The notes below the pieces were generated by a model that saw nothing but the letters and a program-made list of their open reading frames with translations, made no database searches and was not told where the DNA came from. A stretch of DNA of 50,728 nt, taken from the NCBI GenBank assembly GCA_015057715.1, contig SVDS01000019.1, positions 1 to 50,728 of the forward strand. Direction: 5' to 3'. The position numbers and the translations under genes were made by a program. Of this stretch, positions 8,662-17,544 are shown piece by piece; the stretch's first letter is position 1; every line of letters starts with the position of its first letter. Source of the DNA: Paenibacillaceae bacterium (GTDB lineage Bacteria; Bacillota; Clostridia; Lachnospirales; Lachnospiraceae).

Positions 8662-10188
8662 TCATTCTCCTCCATTTAATTTTTTAGCGTATGCGCTAGG
8701 TGTCATCCCCGTGCCTTTCTTGAAAATCTGACTAAAATACTGGGGATTATTTCCACACCCTACCTGCTGTGCAATCCATTGGATCTGTTCTGTATGGCCT
8801 TCTGCTAATAATTGCTTGGCTTTTTGGATGCGCAGGGCAGTGATGTAGTTAGAAAATTTTTGTTTTGTTTCTTTACTGAATCGTTTGCTGACATAATCCA
8901 CATTCATAAAAAGATAATTTTCTGCGATGCATTTTAATGTAAGATTGGGATCATCCAGATGCTCGACCACATATCGAATAATTTTGTCGATGAAAGGGCT
9001 GTAGTGCTGGGAACGGCTGGAAGGCTTTTTCAGGACTTCGTTCAGCTTCCTGCACAGCATGCGTCGGATTTCAGAATATTCAGTCTGCTGGTTTAAGTCC
9101 ATCAGGTACTCTGTGGTATCCACCGATGACAGATAGCTGGTTTCCGTAGCCAGTTTAATTAAAATTCGTGATCCGGCCTGCTTTAAAAAATCCGTATTGC
9201 TGATATCGTTTAAAGTTGCAGTAAGATTTTCCACGCAGGATTTCCGTTCCGCGTCTTCTGCTACGATTAAACGAGCAGTCAGTTCCTCAATTTTAGTAAT
9301 TAAATTTTTATAATTGCAGATAGGAACCGGTTCCAGTCCATTCATGTAATAAATTATTCCATAACGTCTTATTTTTGTGATCAGATTTTTCAAAAGCTGT
9401 TCAAGGCTATTGAAGGTGCACCTTTTATAGTCTAATTGAAAAGGCAGCTCCTTTGGTTTTAAGGTCTGCATAAACAAATCAAATTGGTCATAGGAAGCCT
9501 GGTATCTTTCAAAAAAAAGAATCAGTGAGTTTTTCACATAGATACAATACAGTTCAATGCCGGGGGCATGCTCGGCCATATAGTCATAAATGAGGCTTAA
9601 AACGGAATTTAAATATTCTTCTTCTAAATAGTGAAGGAAGCACAATTCATATCCCGACTGATAGAAATCCATAAATCCTGAATAAGCATCCCAGGAAAAT
9701 TTAGCAGGATCAGACTTAAAAATCTGCTCGTTAATAATATTTCCCATAATACTGTGGTGGAGATTAACCGTCAGCGCCTTCTGGCGTTCCTTTAAATCCT
9801 GAAAAGCCTGGCGGTGATAGTATTCCTTTATGATATCTTTCATGCTTTCTACGATTTGTTCTTCGTTGCAGGGCTTAAGCAGATAATGGTGAACCCGGTA
9901 TTTCATTGCCTGCTTTGCATATTCGAATTCTCCGAATCCGGACAGTAGTATAAACTGGGTGTCCATATTGGCCTCATAGATACGCTCTATTAATTCAAGT
10001 CCGGACAGGCCAGGCATGCGGATATCGGTCATTACAATATGAGGTGATTCATCGAGAATCATGTGATAGGCCTCGATTCCGTCACGGCATGTTCCTACCA
10101 GTTCAATGCCAAGGCTGTTCCAGTCAATCAGGGAGGAGATTGATTCCCGTATTACCCGTTCATCATCGGCAATTATTAATTTAAGCAT
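8662..10188 (-). CDS. YesN-type response regulator (receiver + AraC DNA-binding domain)
   Basis: 508 aa. The N-terminal receiver domain contains DDE at residues 8-10 and the phospho-acceptor Asp55 in TDIRMPG. A middle region of about 270 aa has no domain I recognise, as usual in this class. The C-terminal AraC-type double helix-turn-helix spans about 405-508 (IAQQVGCGNNPQYFSQIFKK, GMTPSAYAKKL). It is expected to bind the divergent region at 11.96-12.18 kb and activate the importer/GH2 operon. Its start lies 2 nt beyond the end of the sensor-kinase gene. Confidence 0.94.
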   Translation of the reverse strand: MLKLIIADDERVIRESISSLIDWNSLGIELVGTCRDGIEAYHMILDESPHIVMTDIRMPGLSGLELIERIYEANMDTQFILLSGFGEFEYAKQAMKYRVHHYLLKPCNEEQIVESMKDIIKEYYHRQAFQDLKERQKALTVNLHHSIMGNIINEQIFKSDPAKFSWDAYSGFMDFYQSGYELCFLHYLEEEYLNSVLSLIYDYMAEHAPGIELYCIYVKNSLILFFERYQASYDQFDLFMQTLKPKELPFQLDYKRCTFNSLEQLLKNLITKIRRYGIIYYMNGLEPVPICNYKNLITKIEELTARLIVAEDAERKSCVENLTATLNDISNTDFLKQAGSRILIKLATETSYLSSVDTTEYLMDLNQQTEYSEIRRMLCRKLNEVLKKPSSRSQHYSPFIDKIIRYVVEHLDDPNLTLKCIAENYLFMNVDYVSKRFSKETKQKFSNYITALRIQKAKQLLAEGHTEQIQWIAQQVGCGNNPQYFSQIFKKGTGMTPSAYAKKLNGGE

Positions 10189-10190
10189 GA

Positions 10191-11963
10191 TTATTCTCCT
10201 TTCGTATCAGAAGTGTCTTCTGGAGGCAGGCTCAGAGGGAAAGAAAGCTGTGCGACGGCCTGGTCGTCCTCATTATAGAGGGTAAGGCCGTAGTGTTCTC
10301 CGTAAGTCAGCTTCATTCGTTCCGATATATTTAACAGGCCAATACCAAAACCATGAGGTTCTGCTTCCCGGTTTTTTAATTTGTTGATCAGGTCTTCTTC
10401 AAAAGCAGAACTGTTATTTCTGACTGTGACAATGAGGGAAGATGCGTCTGCTTCAGCTGTAATTAAAATCCGGCATCCTTCTGTATTTTCTTCCAGTCCA
10501 TATCGTATTGCATTTTCCACCAGGGGCTGGAGTGTCAGTTTTAACACATAACACCCAACGAGATTTACAGGGGCAGATATTTCATATTCCAGCCGGTCTT
10601 CATACCGGAATTTCTGAATGGTCATATAACATTGCACCAGCTCAAGTTCCCTGCTTAACGGTACCTGCTTGCTTTTCTGGTCCAGTGTGATACGAAGGAG
10701 AGTTCCCAGAGATTCTGTCATGGAAGAGATATCTTTTGCACCAACTGTTTTTGCCCTCCAGTTGATTGATTCTAGGGTATTGTATAAAAAGTGAGGGTTC
10801 ATCTGAGTCTCCAGGGCTTTTAGCTGGGCTTCCTTAATCAGTATTTTATTCAGGTAATTTGTTTTAATCAGCTGGTTTACTTTATCCACCATCTGGTCGA
10901 AGCGGGAGTGCAGAATCCCTAATTCATCGGTGCGTTTGCTGTAATCATAGGAAACCTGGGGTATTTCAGTCTGCCCTGCTGCAAAGCGTTCCATTTTTAG
11001 AATGAGATTATCAAAATGTCTGGTGATTGAGTCAATTAATGAAGAGGACATCAGGATAGCCAGTCCAATGGAGACAGCAATAATAATCAGGCATACTTCC
11101 AGGCTTGTGCGGAGAGAATTTGCAATGCTGCCATAGGGAATCAGACAGACATAATCCCAGCCATATTCCGGTATGATTCCTTTGACGTAAAAGAAACTGT
11201 CTCCATCTTTATTTACAAGTCCGTATCTGGAATGAAAATATGTTCCAAACAGAGTTTTATGGTCAGTCTTTATACTGGAAGAATTATAGATTAAGTTCTC
11301 CGGACTGGAAAGAATATATCTGGTGTCATCATTAAAATGACTGGTGTTAGTGGCACCATTAATGAGTCCGTCAACGTTAATGCTTACAATCAGTGTTCCC
11401 AGCGGATCAAGAGTGAGATATTCTGTACGCAGTAAATGCTTGACCATAAATAAACCATATTGATCACTGTAGTCGGTAATCCAGATGGTTCGTCCCCTGG
11501 CGTCTTCGGCTCTTTTGACCAGATCCTCAACCACGGATTCCGGAAGTGTTTTTCCAGCCGCAATATGAGTATGGATGGAGTACCGGTCCTGATACAGACT
11601 CATAAAATTAATGTTATTTTTGCGGAAGGTAAAATAATATTCATTTAAAACGCCGTAAAGTGATTTGTATGCAATGGAACGGTCCTGGATGCTGGAGGAA
11701 TCTTTTAATATACCAAGTCCGTTCTGTATATTGGTATCAGCCAGAAACATATCCGCCATTGTAGATATATTATCCAACCGGTTATTTAACTCTTTGCCGG
11801 TATAGGATAAAGAGGAGGCCACAGACTGATAAAGCACCTTTTGATTAGCCTTTGTAATCAGCTGTATACTAAAAAGAGAGGCCAAAGCCAAAAGGATAAT
11901 GCAAAAAAATACAATGGAATGAATCTTCTTTTTTAAAGAGAGATTTCTTATAAAATGCTTCAT
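10191..11963 (-). CDS. YesM-type membrane sensor histidine kinase
   Basis: About 590 aa. There are two membrane helices, near the N-terminus (HSIVFFCIILLALASLF) and around SLEVCLIIIAVSIGLAIL, with a roughly 270-aa outside sensor region between them. A HAMP-like segment, the His_kinase block MNPHFLYNTLESINWRAK with the phospho-accepting His, and a HATPase domain (PLVENAIRYGLEE, GFGIGLLNISERM) follow. It likely senses an outside sugar, possibly with the adjacent lipoprotein. An upstream in-frame start exists at 12029, but AAAGGCGG sits just before the ATG at 11963 and the family normally starts directly before the first helix. Confidence 0.92.
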   Translation of the reverse strand: MKHFIRNLSLKKKIHSIVFFCIILLALASLFSIQLITKANQKVLYQSVASSLSYTGKELNNRLDNISTMADMFLADTNIQNGLGILKDSSSIQDRSIAYKSLYGVLNEYYFTFRKNNINFMSLYQDRYSIHTHIAAGKTLPESVVEDLVKRAEDARGRTIWITDYSDQYGLFMVKHLLRTEYLTLDPLGTLIVSINVDGLINGATNTSHFNDDTRYILSSPENLIYNSSSIKTDHKTLFGTYFHSRYGLVNKDGDSFFYVKGIIPEYGWDYVCLIPYGSIANSLRTSLEVCLIIIAVSIGLAILMSSSLIDSITRHFDNLILKMERFAAGQTEIPQVSYDYSKRTDELGILHSRFDQMVDKVNQLIKTNYLNKILIKEAQLKALETQMNPHFLYNTLESINWRAKTVGAKDISSMTESLGTLLRITLDQKSKQVPLSRELELVQCYMTIQKFRYEDRLEYEISAPVNLVGCYVLKLTLQPLVENAIRYGLEENTEGCRILITAEADASSLIVTVRNNSSAFEEDLINKLKNREAEPHGFGIGLLNISERMKLTYGEHYGLTLYNEDDQAVAQLSFPLSLPPEDTSDTKGE

Positions 11964-12000
11964 AAAGACCGCCTTTCGGATCTGGAGTAATGACAGGTAA

Positions 12001-12029
12001 ATTATATATAAAAGATTTTGCCAATACAA
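12001..12029 (-). promoter_or_regulatory. Promoter for kinase-regulator-GH105 operon
   Basis: On the minus strand: TTGTAT, 17-nt spacer, TATAAT, ending about 38 nt before the kinase start. Confidence 0.55.
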
Positions 12030-12102
12030 CCGGTAAGCACAAAGAACTATTCAAATTATACACACAACACGGTTTTTTCAACCTGGAAGCCGGTTTTAAT
12101 CA

Positions 12103-12131
12103 TTTACTGGAATTAGAGGGGGCAGTATAAT
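12103..12131 (+). promoter_or_regulatory. Promoter for importer-GH2 operon
   Basis: TTTACT, 17-nt spacer, TATAAT, ending 44 nt before ATG 12176. The imperfect -35 fits a promoter that needs an activator. Confidence 0.65.
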
Positions 12132-12175
12132 AAAAAACGCCTGATATACGAAAAAAATGATTGGAGGAAGGTTAT

Positions 12176-13549
12176 ATGAAGAAAAAAGTTGCGTTACTTA
12201 TTGCGTCAGTTATTGCATTAGCGTCCCTTTCCGGATGCGGAGGCAGCGGTACAACCACTACCGCAGATACAACGGCGGGATCTACAGCAGCGGGGTCTAC
12301 AGCAGCAGAAACCACAAAGACAGCTGCGGGGGATGAAAGCGGAAAACTGAAGCTAACCATGAGTTGGTGGGGAAATCAGGTCAGAAACGAGAAAACACAG
12401 GCAGCACTTGATTTGTATACAGAGCAGAATCCTGGAACAGTAATAGAGGGTCAGTTCTCTGAGTGGTCTGATTACTGGAATAAACTGGCGACATCTGCAG
12501 CAGGTCAGGCCATTCCTGATATTGTTCAGATGGATTATTCATTTATTGACCAGTATGTAAAAAACGGTCTTCTGGTGGATTTGACACCCTATATAAAAGA
12601 TGGCACTTTGGATGTCTCAAATATTTCTGACAATACCATGGCAAGCGGTACGGTGAACGGAGGCGTGTATGCGGTCTGTGCAGGAATCAATGCACCATCA
12701 CTGCTGTATAATAAAACTCTTTTAGATAAAAATGGTATTGTGGTCAAGGACTATATGACAACCGATGAATTTATTGATTTATGCCGTGAGGTTTATAAGA
12801 AGACCGGGTATAAAACAAACATTGCCTATTACAATGCTGGTGCCTTTCTGGATTACTTCATGAGAGGAAATGATGTTGTCCTCTATGGGGACAAAAAGAT
12901 GGGCGGTGAGGAGAAAGATTATCTTCCATTCTTCCAGATGTATGAAACAGGTATAAAAGAAGGGTGGTTTATAGATCCAGGCGTATTTGCTGAGCTTTCC
13001 ATCGGTTCCGTAGAGCAGGAGCCTCTGGTTTACGGTTCCAGTCCTGAAACCATGTCCTGGTGCGCTTTTTATAATTCAAACCAGCTGACTGCAATGCAAA
13101 AAGCAGCTCCGGAAGGGATGGAGATCGGGATCACTACCTGGCCTTCAGCAGATCCGAAAAAGTCTGGTTATTTAAAATCCAGCCAGTTCTTTTCTGTAGG
13201 AGCTCATTCAAAGAATCCGGAAGAAGCAGTAAAGGTAATTAACTTTTTAACCAATTCAAACGATGCTAATAACATTTTACTGGGTGAGCGGGGAGTTCCG
13301 GCTTCCAGTAAGATTGCCAGTGAACTGGCACCAAAGATGAGCGATGTGGAACAGAAAGTCATTCATTATGTCAATGAAGTAGTTACTCCAAATTGTTCCC
13401 CTATCAATCCGCCCCAGCCAGATGGCGCCAGCGAGGTTTCGAATCTGTTAAACCAGGTACAGGAACAGGTTTGCTATAGTGTATATGATGCCGAAACAGC
13501 CGCTAAAGAATTCTATAACGGGGCAAATGAAATTATGAGCAAGAAATAA
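12176..13549 (+). CDS. Carbohydrate ABC transporter substrate-binding lipoprotein
   Basis: About 457 aa. A lipoprotein signal peptide ends in the lipobox LSGC, with Cys21 as the lipidated residue. A Thr/Ala-rich tether (about 24-50) and a family-1 solute-binding fold follow (LTMSWWGNQVRNEKTQ, DIVQMDYSFI, FLTNSNDANNILLGERGVP). It is anchored outside the membrane and delivers an oligosaccharide to the two permeases downstream. The neighbouring GH105 and GH2 enzymes suggest an oligosaccharide ending in an unsaturated uronic acid; this is inference. ATG 12176 follows GGAGGAAGG. A TTG at 12161 is open but lies upstream of that site. Confidence 0.93.
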   Translation: MKKKVALLIASVIALASLSGCGGSGTTTTADTTAGSTAAGSTAAETTKTAAGDESGKLKLTMSWWGNQVRNEKTQAALDLYTEQNPGTVIEGQFSEWSDYWNKLATSAAGQAIPDIVQMDYSFIDQYVKNGLLVDLTPYIKDGTLDVSNISDNTMASGTVNGGVYAVCAGINAPSLLYNKTLLDKNGIVVKDYMTTDEFIDLCREVYKKTGYKTNIAYYNAGAFLDYFMRGNDVVLYGDKKMGGEEKDYLPFFQMYETGIKEGWFIDPGVFAELSIGSVEQEPLVYGSSPETMSWCAFYNSNQLTAMQKAAPEGMEIGITTWPSADPKKSGYLKSSQFFSVGAHSKNPEEAVKVINFLTNSNDANNILLGERGVPASSKIASELAPKMSDVEQKVIHYVNEVVTPNCSPINPPQPDGASEVSNLLNQVQEQVCYSVYDAETAAKEFYNGANEIMSKK

Positions 13550-13627
13550 TGAATCAGAATACGGGGGCAGAGACAGCTTTGCCCCTGTTTAATCAAGAAG
13601 ACGGTTATCTATGAATGGAGGATGTCT

Positions 13628-14539
13628 ATGAAAGATACATTTGGTGCAGGACTCAGACATTTCCTGAACAAAGAAAGCACAGCGGGAGTGGTATTCAGCC
13701 TTCCTTTTATTGTCGGCTTTCTGCTGTTTATGGTTGTACCTATGGGAATTTCCTTTTACTATTCTTTATGTGATTATAATATTTTGTCTCCGCCTGTTTT
13801 CACAGGATTAAATAATTACATAAAAATGTTTACTAATGATAATGTGTTTTATAAGACCATAGGAGTCACGTTTTATTTTGCCTTTGTATCGGTTCCTCTG
13901 CGTCTGATCTTTGCGCTTATGGTAGCCCTGCTTCTGCTGAAATCATCAAAGGCAACCGGTTTTTACCGGGCTTTTTACTATCTCCCGTCCATTATCGGAG
14001 GATCTGTTGCAGTCTCCATATTATGGAAACGGATGTTTGCAACCGATGGTGTAGTGAATCTGCTTCTGGGTATTTTAGGGATACACACTAATTTTGCATG
14101 GCTAGGAAATACTAAAACGGCAATCTGGACTCTTATTATACTGGCAATCTGGCAGTTTGGTTCTTCCATGCTGATTTTTTTATCATCTTTAAAGCAGATT
14201 CCGGTATCGCTTTATGAAGCTTCCCGGGTAGACGGAGCCAATAAATTTTCCCAGTTTTTCAAGATCACGCTGCCTCTGCTGACACCCACTATTTTCTTTA
14301 ATCTGGTTATGCAGATGATTAACGGTTTTCTTGCATTTACGCAATGCTTTATTATCACCCAGGGAAAACCCCTTAACTCCACCTTATTCTATACTGTTTA
14401 TATGTATCAGCAATCTTTTGAGTTTTATAACACCGGATACGGCGCAGCCCTGGCATGGGTAATGCTGCTGCTGATCAGTGTGATAACAGTGATTCTGTTT
14501 GCAACAAAAAGATTCTGGGTTTATACGGAAGGAGTGTGA
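13628..14539 (+). CDS. Sugar ABC transporter permease (MalF/UgpA type)
   Basis: About 303 aa with six membrane segments, beginning GVVFSLPFIVGFLLFMVVP. The cytoplasmic EAA loop reads EASRVDGANKFSQFFKITLP, the contact point for the ATPase. It forms the importer core with the next gene. ATG 13628 follows GGAGG by six bases; ATG 13622 is too close to that site and is not used here. Confidence 0.94.
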   Translation: MKDTFGAGLRHFLNKESTAGVVFSLPFIVGFLLFMVVPMGISFYYSLCDYNILSPPVFTGLNNYIKMFTNDNVFYKTIGVTFYFAFVSVPLRLIFALMVALLLLKSSKATGFYRAFYYLPSIIGGSVAVSILWKRMFATDGVVNLLLGILGIHTNFAWLGNTKTAIWTLIILAIWQFGSSMLIFLSSLKQIPVSLYEASRVDGANKFSQFFKITLPLLTPTIFFNLVMQMINGFLAFTQCFIITQGKPLNSTLFYTVYMYQQSFEFYNTGYGAALAWVMLLLISVITVILFATKRFWVYTEGV

Positions 14540-14544
14540 GGCAG

Positions 14545-15390
14545 ATGATGACCAGAAAAAAGGCAGGTAAGATTTTATACCATGTAATTGTGTGCAGCCT
14601 GGGGCTTGTAATGATTTATCCTCTGTTTTGGATGTTTATGAGTTCATTTAAGGAATCAAATACCATCTTTTTAACAGCGGGACAGTTGATTCCAGAGAAG
14701 TTTGTGTTCACCAATTATACAAACGGCTGGAAAGGATTCGCAAAAATCTCGTTTGCAGTTTTTTTTAAGAATTCTTTTTTTATAGCGATCACAGCAACAT
14801 TAGGAACTGTTTTTTCTTCCGCTCTGGTAGCTTACGGACTTGCAAGATGCAGATTTTTTGGTAGAAAAATTCTGTTTGCAGCCATGCTGGTATCTATGAT
14901 GCTTCCAGCACAGGTGCTTATGATTCCTCAATATTTATGGTATCAGAAATTAGGCTGGGTAGGAAGCTATAAACCAATGATTCTTCCTTACTGTTTTGCC
15001 ATTCAGGGTTTCTTTGTTTACCTGATGATTAATTTTATTGATGGCATACCAAGGGAGCTTGATGAGGCAGCTAAGATCGACGGCTGCTCCTATTACAGCA
15101 TATTTTCCAGGATTATCATGCCCCTTATTACACCGGCGTTAATTACTGCCAGCATATTTTCCTTTATGTGGAGATGGGATGACTTCCTGTCAGCCCTGCT
15201 TTATATTAATGAATCCGCAAGGTATCCGGTCAGTCTTGCCCTCAAACTGTTTTCCGATCCTGGATCTTCTTCGGATTACGGTGCCATGTTTGCAATGGCA
15301 AGCCTGTCTATTTTACCGGCAGTGATTATTTTTATCTGCCTTCAGAAATATCTGGTGGAGGGGATCAGTACATCAGGTTTAAAGGGATAA
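14545..15390 (+). CDS. Sugar ABC transporter permease (MalG/UgpE type)
   Basis: About 281 aa with six membrane segments. The EAA loop reads DEAAKIDGCSYYSIFSRIIM, followed by PLITPALITASIFSFMWRWD, typical of MalG-type permeases. Start ATG 14545 lies 5 nt after the first permease gene; AAGGAG at 14529-14534 supports it. A much longer open frame exists upstream, but it overlaps the first permease and encodes hydrophilic sequence unlike the family. No ATPase gene follows in this operon. Confidence 0.94.
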   Translation: MMTRKKAGKILYHVIVCSLGLVMIYPLFWMFMSSFKESNTIFLTAGQLIPEKFVFTNYTNGWKGFAKISFAVFFKNSFFIAITATLGTVFSSALVAYGLARCRFFGRKILFAAMLVSMMLPAQVLMIPQYLWYQKLGWVGSYKPMILPYCFAIQGFFVYLMINFIDGIPRELDEAAKIDGCSYYSIFSRIIMPLITPALITASIFSFMWRWDDFLSALLYINESARYPVSLALKLFSDPGSSSDYGAMFAMASLSILPAVIIFICLQKYLVEGISTSGLKG

Positions 15391-15403
15391 AAGGAGAAGA
15401 ATC

Positions 15404-17113
15404 ATGATAAATAAAAATGTTCCAAGACCTGATTTTGAAAGGGAAGAATGGACAGATCTCAATGGAGAATGGGAGTTTTCATTTGATGAACCGGTGTTTG
15501 ATAAAAAAATCAATGTACCGTTTTGCTATCAGTCGGAAATGAGCGGAATCTGTGATACAGAGGTTCACCATGTTGTCTGGTACCGGAAAGAGTTTGATAT
15601 TGAGAAAAGCAGATTAATGGGTAAAAGCCTGCTTTTAAAATTTGGAGCTGTGGATTATGAGGCGGAGGTTTATGTCAATCAGATCCATGCAGCAGGTCAC
15701 AGAGGCGGTCATACTCCCTTTGAGGCTGATATTACGGGACTGGTTTTGGAAGGGAAAAATGTTATAACCGTTAAAGTAATGGATTATAGCGATGAGGATA
15801 AGCCCAGAGGAAAACAGACCTGGACAGGTAAAAATTTTGCATGCTGGTACACGCCCACTACGGGAATATGGCAGAGTGTCTGGCTGGAATATGCAGGAAA
15901 AACCTATATAAAGCGAATGAAAGCAACTCCTGATCTGGAACGGAATGAAGTTCTATATGAAATTTTTATTTCTTCCATGGAAAAGGTGAAGGCAGAAATT
16001 TCGTTTAGCAGTCTTCCGGCAGAGGGCGGGACTCAGATGGATTTGGGAAGTCTGAATGTGGTCTGCGAAAATGGGTATGGAAAAGGCATTTTGGCTTTAC
16101 CGGACTTAGATGTGCGCAGGGAAGAGATGATCTGGACACTGGAAAAACCCAATTTGATTGGGATGGAGGCAACGCTTCTTAATGATAAGGTGTCAGGTTA
16201 TTTTGGACTCCGGTCTGTCTGCATTTCTAATGGAAGAATTCTTTTGAACGGTGAGGTATTATACCAGAGGCTGATTCTGGATCAGGGATATTGGAAACAG
16301 AGCCTTTTAACGCCTCCAGATGAGGAATCCATTAAAAAAGATATCATACTCGCAAAACAGATGGGATTTAATGGTGCAAGAAAGCATCAGAAAATTGAGG
16401 ATCCCAGATATTATTACTGGGCAGACAGGCTGGGTTTTCTTGTATGGGGGGAAATGCCAAGCTGTTTTAAGTGTACAGACAGCACTCTGAAAAACACCTC
16501 TGCAGAACTCTCTGAATTTATTGAACGGGATTATAATCATCCATCCATCATTACGTGGGTTACTGTCAATGAAAGCTGGGGAATGAGAAACATCAGAACG
16601 GACAGCAGCCAGCAGAGCCTGGCCAATATGCTGTATTACCAGGCCAAAGCGCTGGACAGAACCAGACTGGTCAGCGGAAATGATGGCTGGGAACAGACGG
16701 AAAACACGGATATACTGGCATTGCATGATTATGAACTGATGCCTGAAAATACAGGAAAATATGAATCTATGGAAGATATTATTAATGGACATGCAGAACG
16801 TCGCATGGTTCTGGCTGATGGGCAGAAATATGGGGGACAGCCTGTTCTGATGACAGAGTATGGCGGTATCGCATTTACTTCAGAAACAGAGGGCTGGGGT
16901 TATTACAATAAAGCTGGAAGCCAGGAGGAGTTTCTAAAGCGCCTGGAGCCGGTTACCGACTTTCTTATTAAAAGCAGAAAATTTTCCGGTTTTTGTTATA
17001 CCCAGCTGACGGATGTAATGCAGGAAACAAACGGGCTGTTAAGGGAAGACAGAACACCGAAACTACCCCTGGAAGAACTGAAACGGATATTTGGAAAGAA
17101 AAGCTACGAGTAA
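15404..17113 (+). CDS. Glycoside hydrolase family 2 (beta-galactosidase/glucuronidase-like)
   Basis: 569 aa, short for GH2. A jelly-roll sugar-binding domain (1-165; NGEWEFSFDEP, WYRKEF, NQIHAAGHRGGHTPFEADI) is followed by an immunoglobulin-like domain and a TIM barrel from about 275. The likely acid/base is Glu390 in TVNESWG and the nucleophile Glu485 in MTEYGGIAF. No signal peptide is seen, so it acts inside the cell. The family holds beta-galactosidases, glucuronidases and mannosidases, and the exact specificity is not readable. As the last gene of the importer operon it would trim the imported oligosaccharide together with the GH105 enzyme. Confidence 0.9.
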   Translation: MINKNVPRPDFEREEWTDLNGEWEFSFDEPVFDKKINVPFCYQSEMSGICDTEVHHVVWYRKEFDIEKSRLMGKSLLLKFGAVDYEAEVYVNQIHAAGHRGGHTPFEADITGLVLEGKNVITVKVMDYSDEDKPRGKQTWTGKNFACWYTPTTGIWQSVWLEYAGKTYIKRMKATPDLERNEVLYEIFISSMEKVKAEISFSSLPAEGGTQMDLGSLNVVCENGYGKGILALPDLDVRREEMIWTLEKPNLIGMEATLLNDKVSGYFGLRSVCISNGRILLNGEVLYQRLILDQGYWKQSLLTPPDEESIKKDIILAKQMGFNGARKHQKIEDPRYYYWADRLGFLVWGEMPSCFKCTDSTLKNTSAELSEFIERDYNHPSIITWVTVNESWGMRNIRTDSSQQSLANMLYYQAKALDRTRLVSGNDGWEQTENTDILALHDYELMPENTGKYESMEDIINGHAERRMVLADGQKYGGQPVLMTEYGGIAFTSETEGWGYYNKAGSQEEFLKRLEPVTDFLIKSRKFSGFCYTQLTDVMQETNGLLREDRTPKLPLEELKRIFGKKSYE

Positions 17114-17231
17114 GTAAGGGACAGTGTGTCTTAATGGATCAGTTCAGCCAGGCCGGCTGAGCTGTTATCCATAATTATACCGCTATAAAAGTCAGCTGGT
17201 AAATTTTTAACTGAAAAAAATTAAAAAGAAC

Positions 17232-17260
17232 TTGACTATTTAAGAGATATCCTGTATAAT
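17232..17260 (+). promoter_or_regulatory. Promoter of second tRNA-Gln
   Basis: TTGACT, 17-nt spacer, TATAAT, ending 17 nt before the tRNA, the same geometry as copy 1. The surrounding sequence is not the same as that of copy 1. Confidence 0.85.
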
Positions 17261-17277
17261 TCCTTTTGTTGTGTTAA

Positions 17278-17350
17278 TGGGCTATCGCCAAATGGTAAGG
17301 CAACGGACTCTGACTCCGTCATTTTCAAGGTTCGAATCCTTGTAGCCCAG
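17278..17350 (+). tRNA. tRNA-Gln (CTG), copy 2
   Basis: 73 nt, with the same acceptor, D, anticodon (CTG) and T arms as copy 1 and one additional T in the variable loop. Followed by its own terminator. Confidence 0.95.
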
Positions 17351-17357
17351 CTTCTGA

Positions 17358-17386
17358 GCGGGACCTGATATGGTCCCGTTTTTTTG
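17358..17386 (+). terminator. Terminator after second tRNA-Gln
   Basis: CGGGACC/GGTCCCG stem followed by eight T. Confidence 0.9.
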
Positions 17387-17487
17387 TGTAATTGATCTGT
17401 ATCCGGATGAACTGTTAAATCTATGTTAAAAGATAATCCTTTCTGCATTTTTAAGGGAAATGAGGTGTAGCCTGTTACTCTTTTATC

Positions 17488-17516
17488 TGGACAATCGTTA
17501 AAAAATGCTTTATAAT
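17488..17516 (+). promoter_or_regulatory. Promoter for thioesterase operon
   Basis: TGGACA, 17-nt spacer, TATAAT, ending 28 nt before ATG 17545. Confidence 0.65.
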
Positions 17517-17544
17517 GTTATATAATTTTGAGGAGAAAATTTAG

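Larger units (their letters stand above)
11964..12175. promoter_or_regulatory. Divergent control region of the sugar locus
   Basis: 212 nt between the kinase (-) and the sugar-binding protein (+), with a promoter on each strand (separate entries). Between them lies A+T-rich sequence with a repeated CCGGTT element at 12029-12034 (as ACCGGT) and 12090-12096 (GCCGGTTTT), which could be part of a regulator site. I could not define a catabolite-repression box. Confidence 0.5.

Noticed and set aside
14455-14544. Longer start for the second permease
   Set aside because: The extension lies inside the first permease gene, is hydrophilic, and is unlike the family.
17125-17165. Terminator after the GH2 gene
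   Set aside because: A small CAGCC/GGCTG hairpin is present but there is no T run and the stem is short.
7405-17350. Integrase-driven island between the tRNA-Gln genes
   Set aside because: No integrase or transposase lies in the interval, and the two copies are whole tRNA genes with their own promoters rather than a tRNA plus att fragment. Homologous recombination is the only mechanism the sequence suggests.
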